In this document: positions 1 to 11,032 of the stretch, one piece after another
How positions within the stretch are numbered: position 1 is the first letter of the stretch
How the letters are laid out: the number at the start of each line of letters is the position of its first letter
Source of the DNA: Chromera velia
Lineage: Eukaryota > Sar > Chromeraceae
DNA length: 64,000 nt
Direction of reading: 5' to 3'
Assembly (NCBI GenBank): GCA_018398765.1
Contig: JAHBMJ010001383.1
Span: 29,298 to 93,297 of the forward strand
Position numbers and translations under genes: made by a program
Notes under the pieces: generated by a model
Told to the model about the DNA's origin: nothing
Database searches by the model: none
What the model saw: only the letters and a program-made list of their open reading frames with translations

Positions 1-155
1 GTTGTGTGTGTGCGTGTTGTGTGTGTAAAGGTAGGTAGGTGGGTAGGTGTGTGTGTGTGCGCACGCGCGCGTGTGTTGTGTGTGAGCGTGTTGTGTGTGT
101 AAAGGTAGGTAGGTAGGTAGGTGTGTGTGTGCGTGTTGTGTGTGCGTGCGTGTTT

Positions 156-199
<44 letters not shown>

Positions 200-217
200 T
201 GTGTGTGTGTCGTTGCA
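1..217. repeat. GT-rich microsatellite with GTAG blocks
   Basis: The window opens in a (GT)n tract interrupted by (GTAG)n blocks near 30-50 and 104-122, and by short GC alternations. It is simple sequence with no coding potential. Confidence 0.95.
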
Positions 218-446
218 TGTATGCATGCAGTTAGTAGGCTACTATTAGCTCAACACCGTCCTGCAGTTCTTTTCAAATGCTAGTTCAAATGCTTCTATAC
301 TTCTGCTTCTGTTTCTACGACGTTGCTTCATGTCATGATCATGACAGTGATGTCAACTGCCAGCCACTGCATGGCATACCACACGAGTCACGCAACCTGA
401 TATAACCTCATAACGTCATTCTTTTAACATTAATAAATAGAAATTA

Positions 447-797
447 TGAAATAAGATTTATGTTTTACATGCCCCTGGCCGAGGTCTATTACCTAGAAAA
501 TTGTAAGAAAAAAACATACACTAGAATGTACACCATTGGCAATCTCATACAGCGGTGTTCTTAGATTTCTAGCTCAAATCCTATAAAATTCGGTAAAATC
601 TTAGCTAGTAAAATCCTAAAAAGTCTATCTGCTAGGCTATCTGCAGCTTGTAAGGTACTAGTAGCAGCTCATTTATTTTTTCTCTAGCTTATAACCGATC
701 TCTATACTAGTACTTTCTGCTTTCAAGTTTAATAAGATAAGATAGGATTTATGTTCCGGGGTTTCTCCCGGCCCGTGGTCCACTGCCTAGAAAAGGC

Positions 798-800
<3 letters not shown>
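447..800. repeat. Two diverged copies of a short tailed repeat
   Basis: About 447-510 and 732-800 share an AATAAGAT-rich tail followed by GATTTATGTT, a GGCC/CCCGG-rich core and CCTAGAAAA. A similar ATGTTCCG plus CCCTAGGGC core sits next to a (GATT)n array at about 56717-56790. The copies look like a dispersed short element with a simple-repeat tail. The rest of 218-1090 is AT-rich with nothing else recognisable. Confidence 0.4.

Positions 801-801
<1 letters not shown>

Positions 802-832
<31 letters not shown>
802..832. repeat. (TA)n microsatellite
   Basis: About 15 uninterrupted TA dinucleotides. Confidence 0.95.
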
Positions 833-835
<3 letters not shown>

Positions 836-840
836 TCTTA

Positions 841-884
841 GTGATTAGTGGTGCCCTAGAGCAGTGTTGTCGTTTTGTCTGTAA
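841..884 (+). repeat. Dispersed repeat, partner inverted at 63503-63548
   Basis: This segment contains GGTGCCCTAGAGCA followed by GTTTTGTCT. It reappears as a near-identical reverse complement at the other end of the window, so it is an interspersed repeat family member. No TIR, LTR or ORF is visible around it. Confidence 0.55.
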
Positions 885-1492
885 TTCATCCAAACAAATC
901 CACCACGGGACGACCTCCTTCACTCTGGAAGGTCCACTCTAGAGGAATATACAAAACTTCTCTGGAAGCATGGCTTAGCATGCACCCCTTCCACCCCACA
1001 ATGAGCGGTCAACTAGTTTTTCCCTGGTAGAAAAGAAATTACTCTTTTTAGGTGGACCAGACAACCGCAAGCGGTACCCTCCATCGTTTCCTCCCTTGGA
1101 AGAACCAGATCAGCAACTGGTCATTAATAGCTTTGTAGTGCAGTCACCATGGTGCAGCAGTGCTGCAGCGCAAACAAAGCCAGTACCATTCAACTACAAT
1201 GAATTAGAAAGAGCCATTGAGAGCTCACAGTATACTCTAGCGTTTGTATCAATCAAAGATATCTTTGAAAAAGGCTAACCGTTTTAACCACTGGGGACTG
1301 GGTTCCATAATTTTGTATATATTCCAGCTGACACCTCTTCTGCAAAATGGGGGCCAAACGTCTCAAATAAAACTGATCCCTGGGAATTTTGGTTTAGAAT
1401 AACCGTTTATCGCATGTGATAAAAAGACATCAAACAAGTTTTGGTGGTACCAGGACAACCGGCTTCAATCGTTGATTGACTGGTTGTCTGCA

Positions 1493-1727
1493 AGGCGACG
1501 CACAATGATAAAAAAAAAGAAAAAAAAAATCTGGAGAAGCCTAATCTTTTTTATTTTTTTTTCTATTATTTTATTGGAAGTGCCAAACATATAAGAAAAA
1601 CACATCTAACTACAAAACCTACCTTTGCTAAGTTTGCTTGGATCTTTGACCACTAGACTAAAAAAAAAAAAAAAAAAAATTTCGACATGTCTATTCCTTT
1701 TTTTTTTTTTACCACTGTGCGTCGCCT
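1493..1727. mobile_element. Candidate MITE with GGCGACGCACA terminal inverted repeats
   Basis: The left end reads GGCGACGCACAATGATAAAA. The right end read backwards gives GGCGACGCACAGTGGTAAAA, with two transitions between the ends. The ends enclose 235 bp of AT-rich, ORF-free DNA with poly-A and poly-T runs just inside the termini. The 9-mer GGTTGTCTG occurs just outside both ends (1482-1490 and 1729-1737), separated from them by 2-3 bp, so it is not a simple target duplication. Confidence 0.45.
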
Positions 1728-2737
1728 AGGTTGTCTGAGCGTAGGGTTGCTTTTCTGGTCGGTAACAGGTCTAGTCTAGTGGCAATTACCGGTAACCGGT
1801 AATGGCCTCAGTCTGCCTTCCTTTTACCGATAAAAAAAATAATAAAAATTAGGGTTAAAAAAAAAAAAATTTCGCCTTCGGCGCCAACCTTCAAAAACAT
1901 GTTTTTAAGTGTTTATTGGCTAGGTTTATTGGCATTTGAAAAGCCTATTCACAAAAAAATATATATATATACATTTAAAAAATATATATTTTTACTATAT
2001 AGCTGCTTCACCCCTATAAGTCGCAAAAAGTTCTAATAGCTCTATGACAGCGTCTATCCAACAACTACTCTTTTTTTTGACTTTGTTCCATCTCTCACTG
2101 TTCTGCTTATTTACTTATAATTCTTTCATGTCTGCTTGCTTGCAGATGATAAATCTCCACCCCCCTGGGTCTTCGGAGTCAGAGGCCCTTCGAGGCCTCA
2201 GACATCAGCTTTTAGCGGCAGGTCTTTCTTTGGAGGCTGAAGCAGTGGATTGGGGGGACCGCCCAAACTTTGAGGCGGACTCTTTCCGTTGTTAGAATCG
2301 CACGGGTGCATCTGTCTGGGCCAGCTGTGGTCATTGCGGCCAGCGGTTCTCTGTCTTTGGGCGCTAAGTGTAAGACGGGACCCATCGCTTCGACCTGTGT
2401 CATCTTCAAGCACACTAGCCCCATAGCTGTCCCTACAGATGACGCATTGACTTTTTGAATTAACCTTAAGTCTAGCCTTAAGTGATTGATTGATTGACCT
2501 ATAACCTAGGACTTAGGTTATTAAAAAGTGTTAGTAACTGTTAGAATTCTGCCAAGTCTTTGCTAACTGCCAGCAAACTCTGCCGGTAATTACCGGTTAC
2601 CGGTAATGAAGCTTGTCTACCACCAAAAAAATCGGTAACCCTGTCTGACTAAGACTGAGCGATTTGAAATAAACATTAAGTGCCTGATTGAGAGGCACTT
2701 CTTTATTTTTTCATACCCAAGAGAGTATGGTGCCTTT

Positions 2738-3103
2738 ATGAAGGAATATTTGAAGACTTCGTCCAAGTTCAAGCAGCTTATGCAGAACCTTAACTTTGTG
2801 CTCAACAAAAATGAGTTTGCTGAGTTTTTGAGGATACAAATAATAAATTCTGCTCAGTGTACGACCATGTACTCTCATGATATGATGATGGACAATAGTG
2901 GAGATCATATAGAGGGGGTCAAAAATATTAAGTCATGGGGAAAATGGAAACGTGATTTTTATGCATTCAATATAGATCGCTATGAAATCAACATGGGACA
3001 AGCTTTTGGAATTCTGCCTGATAAACTTAAATCTGATTACATTTCTAAATTTGTATACAAATACTTGCAGATCGACCTAAACAGTTTCCTTCAAATTAGA
3101 TGA
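2738..3103 (+). CDS. AT-rich ORF of unknown function, 121 aa
   Basis: The frame is open from about 2640 (after a TAA) to the TGA at 3101; the first ATG of the frame is at 2738. The predicted protein is lysine- and asparagine-rich, without a recognised motif, signal peptide or membrane segment. It sits in AT-rich, transposon-laden DNA. Its codon use (A/T-ending) differs from the GC-balanced host genes further right. It could be a fragment of a transposon or transferred gene, a late exon, or chance. I do not recognise it. Confidence 0.2.
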   Translation: MKEYLKTSSKFKQLMQNLNFVLNKNEFAEFLRIQIINSAQCTTMYSHDMMMDNSGDHIEGVKNIKSWGKWKRDFYAFNIDRYEINMGQAFGILPDKLKSDYISKFVYKYLQIDLNSFLQIR

Positions 3104-3839
3104 TGATTTGCACCACAGTGGCTGCATGTATGTTCTTGCAAGAATGCAGAAAGAAGTGGGTGTATAAGTTTTTTTTTTCATCTGCAGAAATGTAGTGACC
3201 GGGTGAAGTGGGAGCAAATTAAAGTCTATTGAGGGTTTGTTCACAATTTTTTCCGAGTCTGCTAGAAGTTTTACAGGTATTTGCTTAATTGAAAACCATA
3301 TTTCTTACATCCACAGAACACTTTTTGCTGATCACTCACGTTTGTCTGCCTTTTAACAAACGAATTAAAAAAATTTTGCATCACATGCACATGCCCTTTC
3401 AATATGCACCCAAAGTTTCCATGTTTTCATTAAAAAAATCATATATACTTATACTTCAATATAAAAACAAAAAATATACAAACATAGTCCCAATTCCTTC
3501 TGAAAATGAACCCTACGGCTTTTACAGATATACACTCAGCCATTTGGAGAAGCCAAAGTACAAAGCCGTTTTTTGATCGTATAGTACACTCTTCACCAGC
3601 TACTCAACAGCGTGTCCGTCAATTCTTTTTAAAATGACTATGGTGTGATGAGACCGTAGTGGTTCCAGCTGATATGGTTGTTGGGAGCTGCAAAGAGTGT
3701 TACTACCAGCGCTATTACCTCAGTATGTTAACTAGTCGTCTCGTGTAAAGTTTTCCATCTCCTGAAAGATGCCAGGCTAAGCAGAGTAACCAAAAGAGGC
3801 CACTTACTTTTGAGGCGTTGACCGAATCGCTTTAATCCA

Positions 3840-5170
3840 TCTGGATGAGCTCTTTACCTGTTGATCTTGAGAGCTTATCATCATTTCATCATTTTTTCCC
3901 TCCATCCCTTGGATTCCGCTGTATTCCGTTAATCCCTCTTCCTTTTTCTCTTCTGGTTCTCCATTCCTCTGTGCATATCCCTTTTTGTCTTTTTGTCTCT
4001 CCATCTATCCATATATGGCCTCTCCATCCCTTGGTCTGTCCATCCTTCTGTCTTTCTGTCCCCCTGCGACGGCTCAGCATATAAGCCGAGTTGTCGGGCT
4101 TTTTTTGTACTGATTACGGAGTTAGGGGGGTCAAAGACCCCAAAATGGCCTTAAACACCCACTTTCAAAATTGTTTCTAATAAGTTTCTAACCATATATC
4201 AATTTTTAAAAACACTTCATTAAGCTTTTAATATGCTATTTATATTGATTATGGAGTTAGGCCCGACAACTCAGCATATATGCTGAGCCGTCGCGCCCGC
4301 ATTCCATCCCTTCAAAAGTTGGGCCTCCTCTGTTCGTCCTCCGTCTGTCTATCCCTCTACCCCCCCTGTCTGTCCTTTTTTTTTTCGTCTCTCCTTCTAA
4401 TCCTCCATCCTTGAAGTTCTTCTTTTCCTGTCCTTCCGTCTGTCTTTTCCCCTCCATCCCTTTGTTCTGTCTATTTGTCCCCTTTTCCTCCATCTCTCCA
4501 TCCTTTTTTCACCCTCTGTCCGTTCGTTTCTATCCATTTGTCTGTCCTTCTATCCCTTCATATCTGTCCCTTCATTTCTGTCTCCCTCTACATTTTGTGT
4601 CTTTGTGCCTCTCCGTCTGCCTGTCCACTTTGTCCATTTGTCTGTCCCTCTATCCCTCCGTCCTTCTACTGTCCCTTTCTTGGTCTTTCACTTTGTTCCA
4701 TCCCCTTGCGTTCTCTCTTAATCGGTAGTCACTGTATTTTTTTACTACGGTCTACAGGTTAGCCCCCGTGGTTGCTTTTCTGTCAGAATGAAGAGAAAAG
4801 AAAGTGAGGAAAAAAATGCTCTGGCTTACATACATGTATTCTTTTTTTTTTCTCTCTTTTTCTTTCATTTCTCTGTGGACTTCTCTGTTTATGTATGCTT
4901 AGCCTCTCTTCTTCCCTGTCTGTACAGTATATGCAACATTCACTATACTGCCAGACAATACTCCTTGCTGCCCAACTCATTATGCAGGTTTTGTCTTCCT
5001 CTCCTTCTCTGTGGATTTGGATGCACTCGTCTTGTCTGGTTTGTTCATAGTGACAGTGGACCGTGATGAGGTTCATCGTCATGGCTAAAGCCCCCTATCG
5101 TTTCAAGGTCAATGACTGCATGAAAAAGAGAAAGAGAAAGAAAGGCGACTGATTCTGATTGAAGTTAACC
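3840..5170 (+). repeat. Pyrimidine-rich repeat family, copy A
   Basis: About 1.3 kb made largely of TCTGTCCCTC/TATCCCTCCG-type decamers on the plus strand. A better conserved 3' part follows (about 4662-5170) with TGTCCCTTTCTTGGTC, a TCAGAATGAAGAGAAAAG block and an ATGAGRTTCATCGTCAT block before a GTCAATG donor-like site. The conserved part matches 17930-18420 (copy B). It is interrupted by a MITE at 4066-4294. Long ORFs here are low-complexity Ser/Pro/Leu/Phe translations and are not believed. Confidence 0.7.
4066..4294. mobile_element. MITE with 34-bp terminal inverted repeats
   Basis: The left end (4066-4099) starts GCGACGGCTCAGCATATA and ends GAGTTGTCGGGC. The reverse complement of 4261-4294 matches it with two mismatches over 34 bp. 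The right end contains the perfect palindrome CTCAGCATATATGCTGAG. The 229-bp element has no ORF and interrupts the pyrimidine-rich repeat, which shows that it is an insertion. No clear target duplication was found. Confidence 0.7.
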
Positions 5171-5309
5171 AAGATGTCAAAAAGAATGGGTAGAACATGC
5201 ATGCCGTGAAGGAAGAAGATACATGGACTGCCTCCTGGGAGGAGTGAAGGGTCGCGACAATTGAATCGATAATCAAAAGAGACATAACAAAGGAAACCTC
5301 TCTCTCAGC

Positions 5310-5316
<7 letters not shown>

Positions 5317-5350
<34 letters not shown>

Positions 5351-5364
5351 TGTGTGTGTGTGTA
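5317..5364. repeat. (GT)n microsatellite
   Basis: GT tract with two GTAT interruptions, lying in intron-like sequence upstream of the exon-like cluster. Confidence 0.9.
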
Positions 5365-5479
5365 TCTCTGTCTCTATATATATCTGCATTATTTCCTGCA
5401 TTCATTCAAACAATTCATTCTTCCCTTAATTTTTGCATGCCTGCTGTCTTGCTGTCTCTATATCCACATACGTACATGC

Positions 5480-6532
5480 AGGTGGACGTCACGATGCTGG
5501 CCTAGACAGATGATTGATCCTGCCTGTGTGAACCCCTACCGCTGGATTTCGCCCTCCATCGACATGCTGGTGGGATGGAAGAAAAAGGAAGGGAATGGCT
5601 GGCAGAAAAGCAGAGGGGAGGACGGCAATGAGAAGGGAAACAGCAAGGAGGAACACAGAAAGAGAAGAGTGGGGAATGATAGACAAACGAACAGATAGCT
5701 AGACAGAGAGGCAGATAGAGAGAGAGAGAAAACAGACTCAGGAACACAGAGAGACACAGCGAGTGCATGTATTTGCATCTATCTGCACATCCACATGTGT
5801 TGCGGTGTTGCAGGTCTACGACCATTCCTTTCAGGAGCCCTTCTTTGGGATGCAGTGGTGAAGCTCTGGATGGAAGCCATCTCTCGCGACGCCGTACTCA
5901 TTTATGATGGGGAAGCTATCAGTCAGTCAGTCGGTAACACTGCAACAGTCCCTCTTTTTCTCCATCATTTCGTTCCATCATGCTTTGATTTATCCTGTCT
6001 TTCTTTCATTCCTATCCCCCTTTGTCCCCTTCTTTTCTTCCCTCCTTCCTTTTTTCTCTTTCTTTTGTCCTTCTGTGCAGGTCTGCATGAAGGGTGCGGC
6101 TGGGCCTTTTGATCGGAAGCTGCCCTTCTATATCTGGCAGGTCAGTCAGACAGAAAGGGGGGGGGAGAAAGAGAGATCTGTCTGCCTGTCCATAGGGGAG
6201 AAAGTCCAGAGAGAAAGAAGAAGGGGAGGTTGAAAGTCTCCCTGTTTCATTCACTCATTGACTCTCCACGACATCCCCCCCTCGAATCGTCCTTCTTTTT
6301 TTCTTTCCTTCCTCAATTTTTGTGTACAGTCAAGTTTCAGGGAGTTGTACACGTGTGTTGGTGTGAAAAGACGTATGTGTGTACTGCATGTCTTACACAA
6401 CATACAAGTGAATGCGCAATCTCCCTGCAGCTGACTTACCCCCAGGTGGCGATGTTTGCCATGCCCCTGCCGTTTTCTCTTGGTTGGTCCCTCGGCCACC
6501 TGCTTCAACGTGTGGCGCCAGGTCTGTCTGTC
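5480..6532 (+). pseudogene. Cluster of exon-like segments, probably a decayed host gene
   Basis: Four segments have good splice borders. They are 5480-5568 (after ATGCAG), about 5812-5930 (TTGCAG to GTCGGT), about 6080-6139 (GTGCAG to GTCAGT) and about 6430-6520 (CTGCAG to GTCTGT). The last two join in phase and give a sequence containing GPFDRKLPFYIW followed by FSLGWSLGHLL. The second segment in phase 0 reads YDHSFQEPFFGMQW and then hits TGA; a different frame continues past that point. No combination gives one uninterrupted reading frame across all four, so a broken gene is the simplest reading. A missed exon or unusual donor is possible. I do not recognise the protein family. Confidence 0.35.
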
Positions 6533-6659
6533 AGGGAAGCGATCAAGGAATTAGAAAGAAAGAAAGATCTTTTCGATTGGGTCCGTCAAGCAGACAATAA
6601 CTCACATCCAGAGAGAAGAAAGAACAAAGGAGGTGTTTGATCCAGTCAATTAATCTCTC

Positions 6660-6689
6660 TGTATGTGTGTGTATGTGTGTGTGTATGTA

Positions 6690-6742
<53 letters not shown>

Positions 6743-6905
6743 GTATGACATTGTTTGTGTGTGTTTATTTATGGTAGTGTGTGCATGTGTGTGTCTCAGT
6801 GTGTGAGTGTATCTGTATCTATGTCTGTCTGTCTGTCAGTCTGTCTGTTTGTCTGTCTGTGTTTGTGTATATATGTGTGTAGGTGTATGTGTCTATATAT
6901 ATATG
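6660..6905. repeat. GT/GTAT and GTCT microsatellites
   Basis: (GT)n, (GTAT)n and (GTCT)n runs follow one another, resembling the expanded donor-derived repeats seen at host intron starts. About 6906-7197 holds AT-rich sequence without features. Confidence 0.9.
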
Positions 6906-7201
6906 CATGCGCCCGCCTGTACGTCTATGCGTCGGGTGACCGAAATCTGCCCAGCCCGCCGATCGAAAGTGCGCCACCACCAGTGGGGCAAACATGGTAT
7001 TGAACTTTTATGCATCATGCATGTGTATCGAAATAACAGTACATGGTACGGTATGGCAGACTGTCGAAGATATACAAAGGCTAACCAAGCTTTAACAAAC
7101 TTAATATTTCAATGAGTATGGCTTAATGACTAGTTTTTTTTTGTTTTTAAATGAGAAAGTATGCATAATCATGCAAATCACAAGCTTTTATTGCCTTTTA
7201 A

Positions 7202-8055
7202 CCCTAGGCCTGGATTCTATATAAATATATATATTATATTTTAATTTAGAAAATATATATATTTATTTATATATATAAACTAGCTTGTCAACTATGCTAG
7301 ATAGTATAGAGAGATGAGGTAATATATTTTTAAGTAGATTTATATTATTATATATTATATTCTAGTTCAGAAAATATTGAAGCAATCTCCCCAGCCTTCT
7401 GTCCAAGGGCCTGTTGGGTCTTCCACACCTCCCCCGAAGGCAAGCAGCTTAAACCCTCCATCAACCCCTTGGGCTGTAAAACCAAACCATGCCAGACTCC
7501 GCAATCGGGATCAGCTAAGCCCTGGGGTTGCCCGCTCAGCCGGCTCTGCTGCTACAGCGCCTTGGGCTTCACGCCCAACAGCAGAAGGTAGTAGAAACAC
7601 GATGACACCACAGGATTTGAACCAATCCGGGAGGGGAGCGACGTCCAGCAAAAGGAGGAAAAAGAATACAGGAGGGAAAGGAGGAGGGAAGGCTGAAGTA
7701 GACACAGAAATGGAGGGTGAAAGGGTAGAAGGGTGGACGTAGAAAGAAAACATAGAAGAGGGTGAGAGTGCAAACAGAGAAAAGATTAACTTATTTTTGA
7801 TAACACAGGTATGAGGTATTAGGAGGAAGGAGGGCTTCAATTGTTGCCCTTCCATGGTCCCGCCGAGCATGTGTGGGAAAGAAGAAGACCAGAGAGGACC
7901 GCCGAGGGGGTGGTCCTTTATGTGTTGCATGCATACAGGTTGTTTTCTTCAAGTCCATCACCTAGGCAGGTCTCCCAGGCGCGAAAGTAACAAACTTTGC
8001 ATGTCATGCCTCGGTTGGCCAGAGCCCGAGTAGTATGCTCACCAGTCTCAACTGT

Positions 8056-8089
<34 letters not shown>

Positions 8090-8100
8090 TAAAAATAGAA

Positions 8101-8131
<31 letters not shown>

Positions 8132-8153
8132 TATATAGAATCCAGGCCTAGTT
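7202..8153. mobile_element. piggyBac-like non-autonomous DNA transposon
   Basis: The left end reads TTAA then CCCTAGGCCTGGATTCTATA. The right end is the inverted copy, ending GAATCCAGGCCTAGTT and then TTAA. A TTAA target site on both sides plus a CCCTAG terminus is the signature of the piggyBac superfamily. The right terminus has decayed from CTAGGG to CTAGTT. The 952-bp interior has AT repeats at both margins, an (ATCA)n array near 8058 and a GC-rich centre. It has no transposase: the longest ORFs are low complexity. Confidence 0.75.
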
Positions 8154-8663
8154 TTAACTCAGTTAGCTTTTAACCTAAGTTTTAAGTACTTTTAAGGAGG
8201 ATAGAGGTATGCCAAAGTTAGTTCAAATGCTAGTTGAAATATGAACTAGTATATGACTCCGGCTTACTCTGGCTGCAATGCTGCATGAACAATAAAATTA
8301 GCGAAAGCAGTTTTAGGCTAGCTTTCAGGATGTTCTACCATCGATCGAGTCAAACTTTGTGTTCAACAGTAGGAGCTCAAAGAAAAACTTTCTCTAAAGC
8401 AGACATAAATTGAAAAGGTAAGAGAAGCCTTTCTCCCTGTTCTTTCTAGGCCGGTTGAACTTCTGCAGATGACAAAGCGCTATAAAAGTGGCAGGCAAAC
8501 CTGGGAGGTTTCATAAGCAACGTACGTCTCTCTATATATACCATCAGATCGATCGAGTCTCAATTAAATCTGTCTCCAGGATATCATTAAAGGGACTCAG
8601 GCACGGCACTTGCAGGCCAAAAAAGTCTACAAACTCGAATACTCTTACTGCAAACAGTGGGAA
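8154..8663. other. Intergenic spacer
   Basis: AT-rich DNA between the piggyBac-like element and the copia LTR. I see no gene or repeat that can be supported. Confidence 0.5.
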
Positions 8664-8959
8664 TTGAAGATCGGGGTACTTCTGCCATGCCGCGGGGTAC
8701 TGCCGCCGCGCCGCGCCGCGCTTTGGACCAGACTGGGGCCTCTTATACGCACCTTGTACGCGGGACGATTGTTCGCCGCGGGTTAAATAATCGTGCGGGT
8801 TAATCCATGTATATGCGCATTTCGAGCAATTTATTTTCCATGCGATTGAGTTTTCATAGGATTCATTTGATTTATCTGTTCTGTATGATTGACTGAGGAC
8901 TAACACTTCTTCTGATCATGATCTCTGCCCATTACTGAGCTACTTAGTTTATTCTGCGG
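8664..8959 (+). repeat. 5' LTR of copia element 1
   Basis: 296 bp, the same length as the 3' LTR and alignable without gaps. It contains a GC-rich block (GCCGCGCCGCGCC) near its start. Confidence 0.85.
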
Positions 8960-9023
8960 TCAACAGTAAGCTCTCATCCAAGCTCCAGTCATTCTTTTCC
9001 CTTCGCTTCTTGAATACGTAGAG

Positions 9024-10805
9024 ATGTCTGCTAAGGAGGTCAAGATTACCTGGACCTTCGAGAGGCCACCTTCACGGACTGACTACAAAAGCATACAGTT
9101 GTATGCCAAAGTTCTCAGACTGTGGGTGAACTCCATTGCTTCCCTGTTCGGTTTGTCAAACATCGGACCATCACTTTGTATTCTCTTTCTTGATGTAGAC
9201 AGTGCTTTGTATTTAGTTATCGAAAAGATACTTGCCGATACCATCAAGGTGTCCGGAGACACTGATGAAGCGCACCTCACTAAGATGAGGAAGTGGGCAA
9301 TTGAGACTTACGTGGATGTCATTGAGAGCATTGACAAGAAGATCGATGGAGATCGAGAGTATGAGCTTCTGGCTGATGCCCTGTAGTTTCTTTTTGTCTT
9401 TGCGTCAAAGATTTCTTTGTCTCTTCGCGAGTCGATGAACGCCTTCTCTGCCATCAATGATGTCGCTTCCTCGGACAGGGTAGGCCTGAAGTTTTCTGAC
9501 AGACTTCTTGGCATCCGCTTCTAGAAGTGTGTTCCTGATGACATCCGAAAGCTTGCTGCGTCCTGGGGCACCAAACAGGTAGACGGGAAGGATAGACCGT
9601 TGAGATCCTCTTTCATTTTCTAGAAAAAGTTCATTGCAGACATTCTAGGCAGGTTTGATTCAGTGGATCGGATCAACCAGAACGTTTGGATTCCCTTTGT
9701 GACCTTCGGTGTGCTCTCTGTCTCCAACGAGACCACCACGAAGACCTTCACCGTGCCAACCTCCCCCAACATCTCCATGCCCAACGGACTGGAGGCAGCC
9801 ATTGCGGAGATGGCCTGTCTGCTCGACACCACCCAGTTGAACCTTCACAAAGTGTTGGAGGAGACCGTCTACAAGTTGAAGAACTTTTCTAAGAAATACA
9901 GGGGATGGCAGATCAAGAAGGACAAGAAGAAGGGAAAGTATTGGGCAGGATTCCAAGGAGACCGTCAGAGGGGCGGGGGGCAGATGAGCTCCTCTTCTTC
10001 CTCTGGTGGCTCTGGTTCTCAGCAGCGAAAGGGGGGGAAGTCTTTCTCTTCTGCTCGCTTTGCTGAGGCCGTTGCGGATACCTACCTGAAGATGACTGGG
10101 GGGAAGGAGAACAAGAAGGGCAAGAAGAAGAAGCACTTACAACAGCGTGTCCGACGTGCACACGCAGGCGATGGAGATACTGAGGATGACGAAGAAGAGG
10201 AGGACGAGGACGGGACTGTTGAGGACTTGCAGGCTGCCGACTTTGACAAAGAGCAGTTCATCGCCAGGTTCTCTCACTGCATCGAACTCAGTGAGAGAGA
10301 CTCAGATGGGTTTGACACCTCTTACGAACGCACGCAGATGGCCTTCGTTCTCTTCAAGGATTCTAGAGAGGAGGCTGCTTTCCGCCTGAACACCGACAAC
10401 GGCATCAAGCTCTACATAGACACCGAGTGTTCCTTCTCTCTCTTTCCTCTCTCAGAAGTTTCTGAGTACATTGTGTACCGATGGCCTCATCAGTCTGTGT
10501 ACACGGAGGCCTTTGGGGTAAGAGAGGGGGGGGGCGTGATCTGCAACGAGAGAGCGATCATCGAGGTTCGGATTCCACTGGCTGCGGGTCATGAGTCCGT
10601 GGTTCGTCTCGTGGGGAATCTCACTGACCACCTCAGAGCCAAGCACGTGCTCTTGTCGACTCCACAGATCTGTCGTTTGTCTGGGTATGCAGCAATCGTA
10701 ACTTCCAACAGAGACATCGTGAAGGCCAAGCTCACGAGCGCTTCTTCGAGCGCAGACTTTTCTTTCACGACTTCCGTTCTTGTGCAAAGGGTCAGTGGGT
10801 TCTGA
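9024..10805 (+). pseudogene. gag: Copia element 1 gag-protease region
   Basis: One continuous frame from the ATG at 9024 to TGA at 10803 is broken by TAG at 9384, 9522 and 9621, each where CAG would fit the surrounding codons. The N-terminal 120 residues are helical and gag-like. A basic Lys/Gly-rich stretch lies at about 9900-10150 and an acidic stretch at about 10170-10230. The protease motif near 10420 reads IDTECS instead of D-T-G, so the catalytic loop glycine is lost. This fits an old non-functional copy. Confidence 0.75.
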
Positions 10806-11032
10806 ATAGAACTGAGGGGACTTCGAGTGCCATAACTTCTGTGCTTTCTCTGAATGCCAAGTCAGCCGATTTGTGAATACCCTTTGAACCACAACGGAGC
10901 CAGCATTGGGTGGTGGAGTGAATACATATAAGGGCTGGAGCAAATAGAGAAAGGCAGGACCTCGTCTGAATAGAATTACCGCTGCATTCATTTTGTTCTT
11001 TTTGACTCTCTCTTCTCACATTCATACAGGCC

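Noticed and set aside
1096-1278. Small ORF with a few plausible residues (FNYNELERAIESS)
   Set aside because: 60 codons without a good start, splice context or relatives; not distinguishable from chance or an old transposon fragment.
1784-2606. Palindromic TTACCGGTAACCGGTAA motif at 1784-1803 and 2583-2606
   Set aside because: Two short copies only, with no gene nearby to give them a role; probably part of an AT-rich repeat.
3289-3576. 95-codon AT-rich ORF
   Set aside because: No motif, AT-rich lysine codons only, no supporting context.
7560-7640. Possible minus-strand tRNA: the reverse complement contains GGTTCAAATCC
   Set aside because: No matching acceptor stem, D-arm or anticodon arm is found at the right distance, and the T-stem has a mismatch. 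It lies inside the piggyBac-like element.
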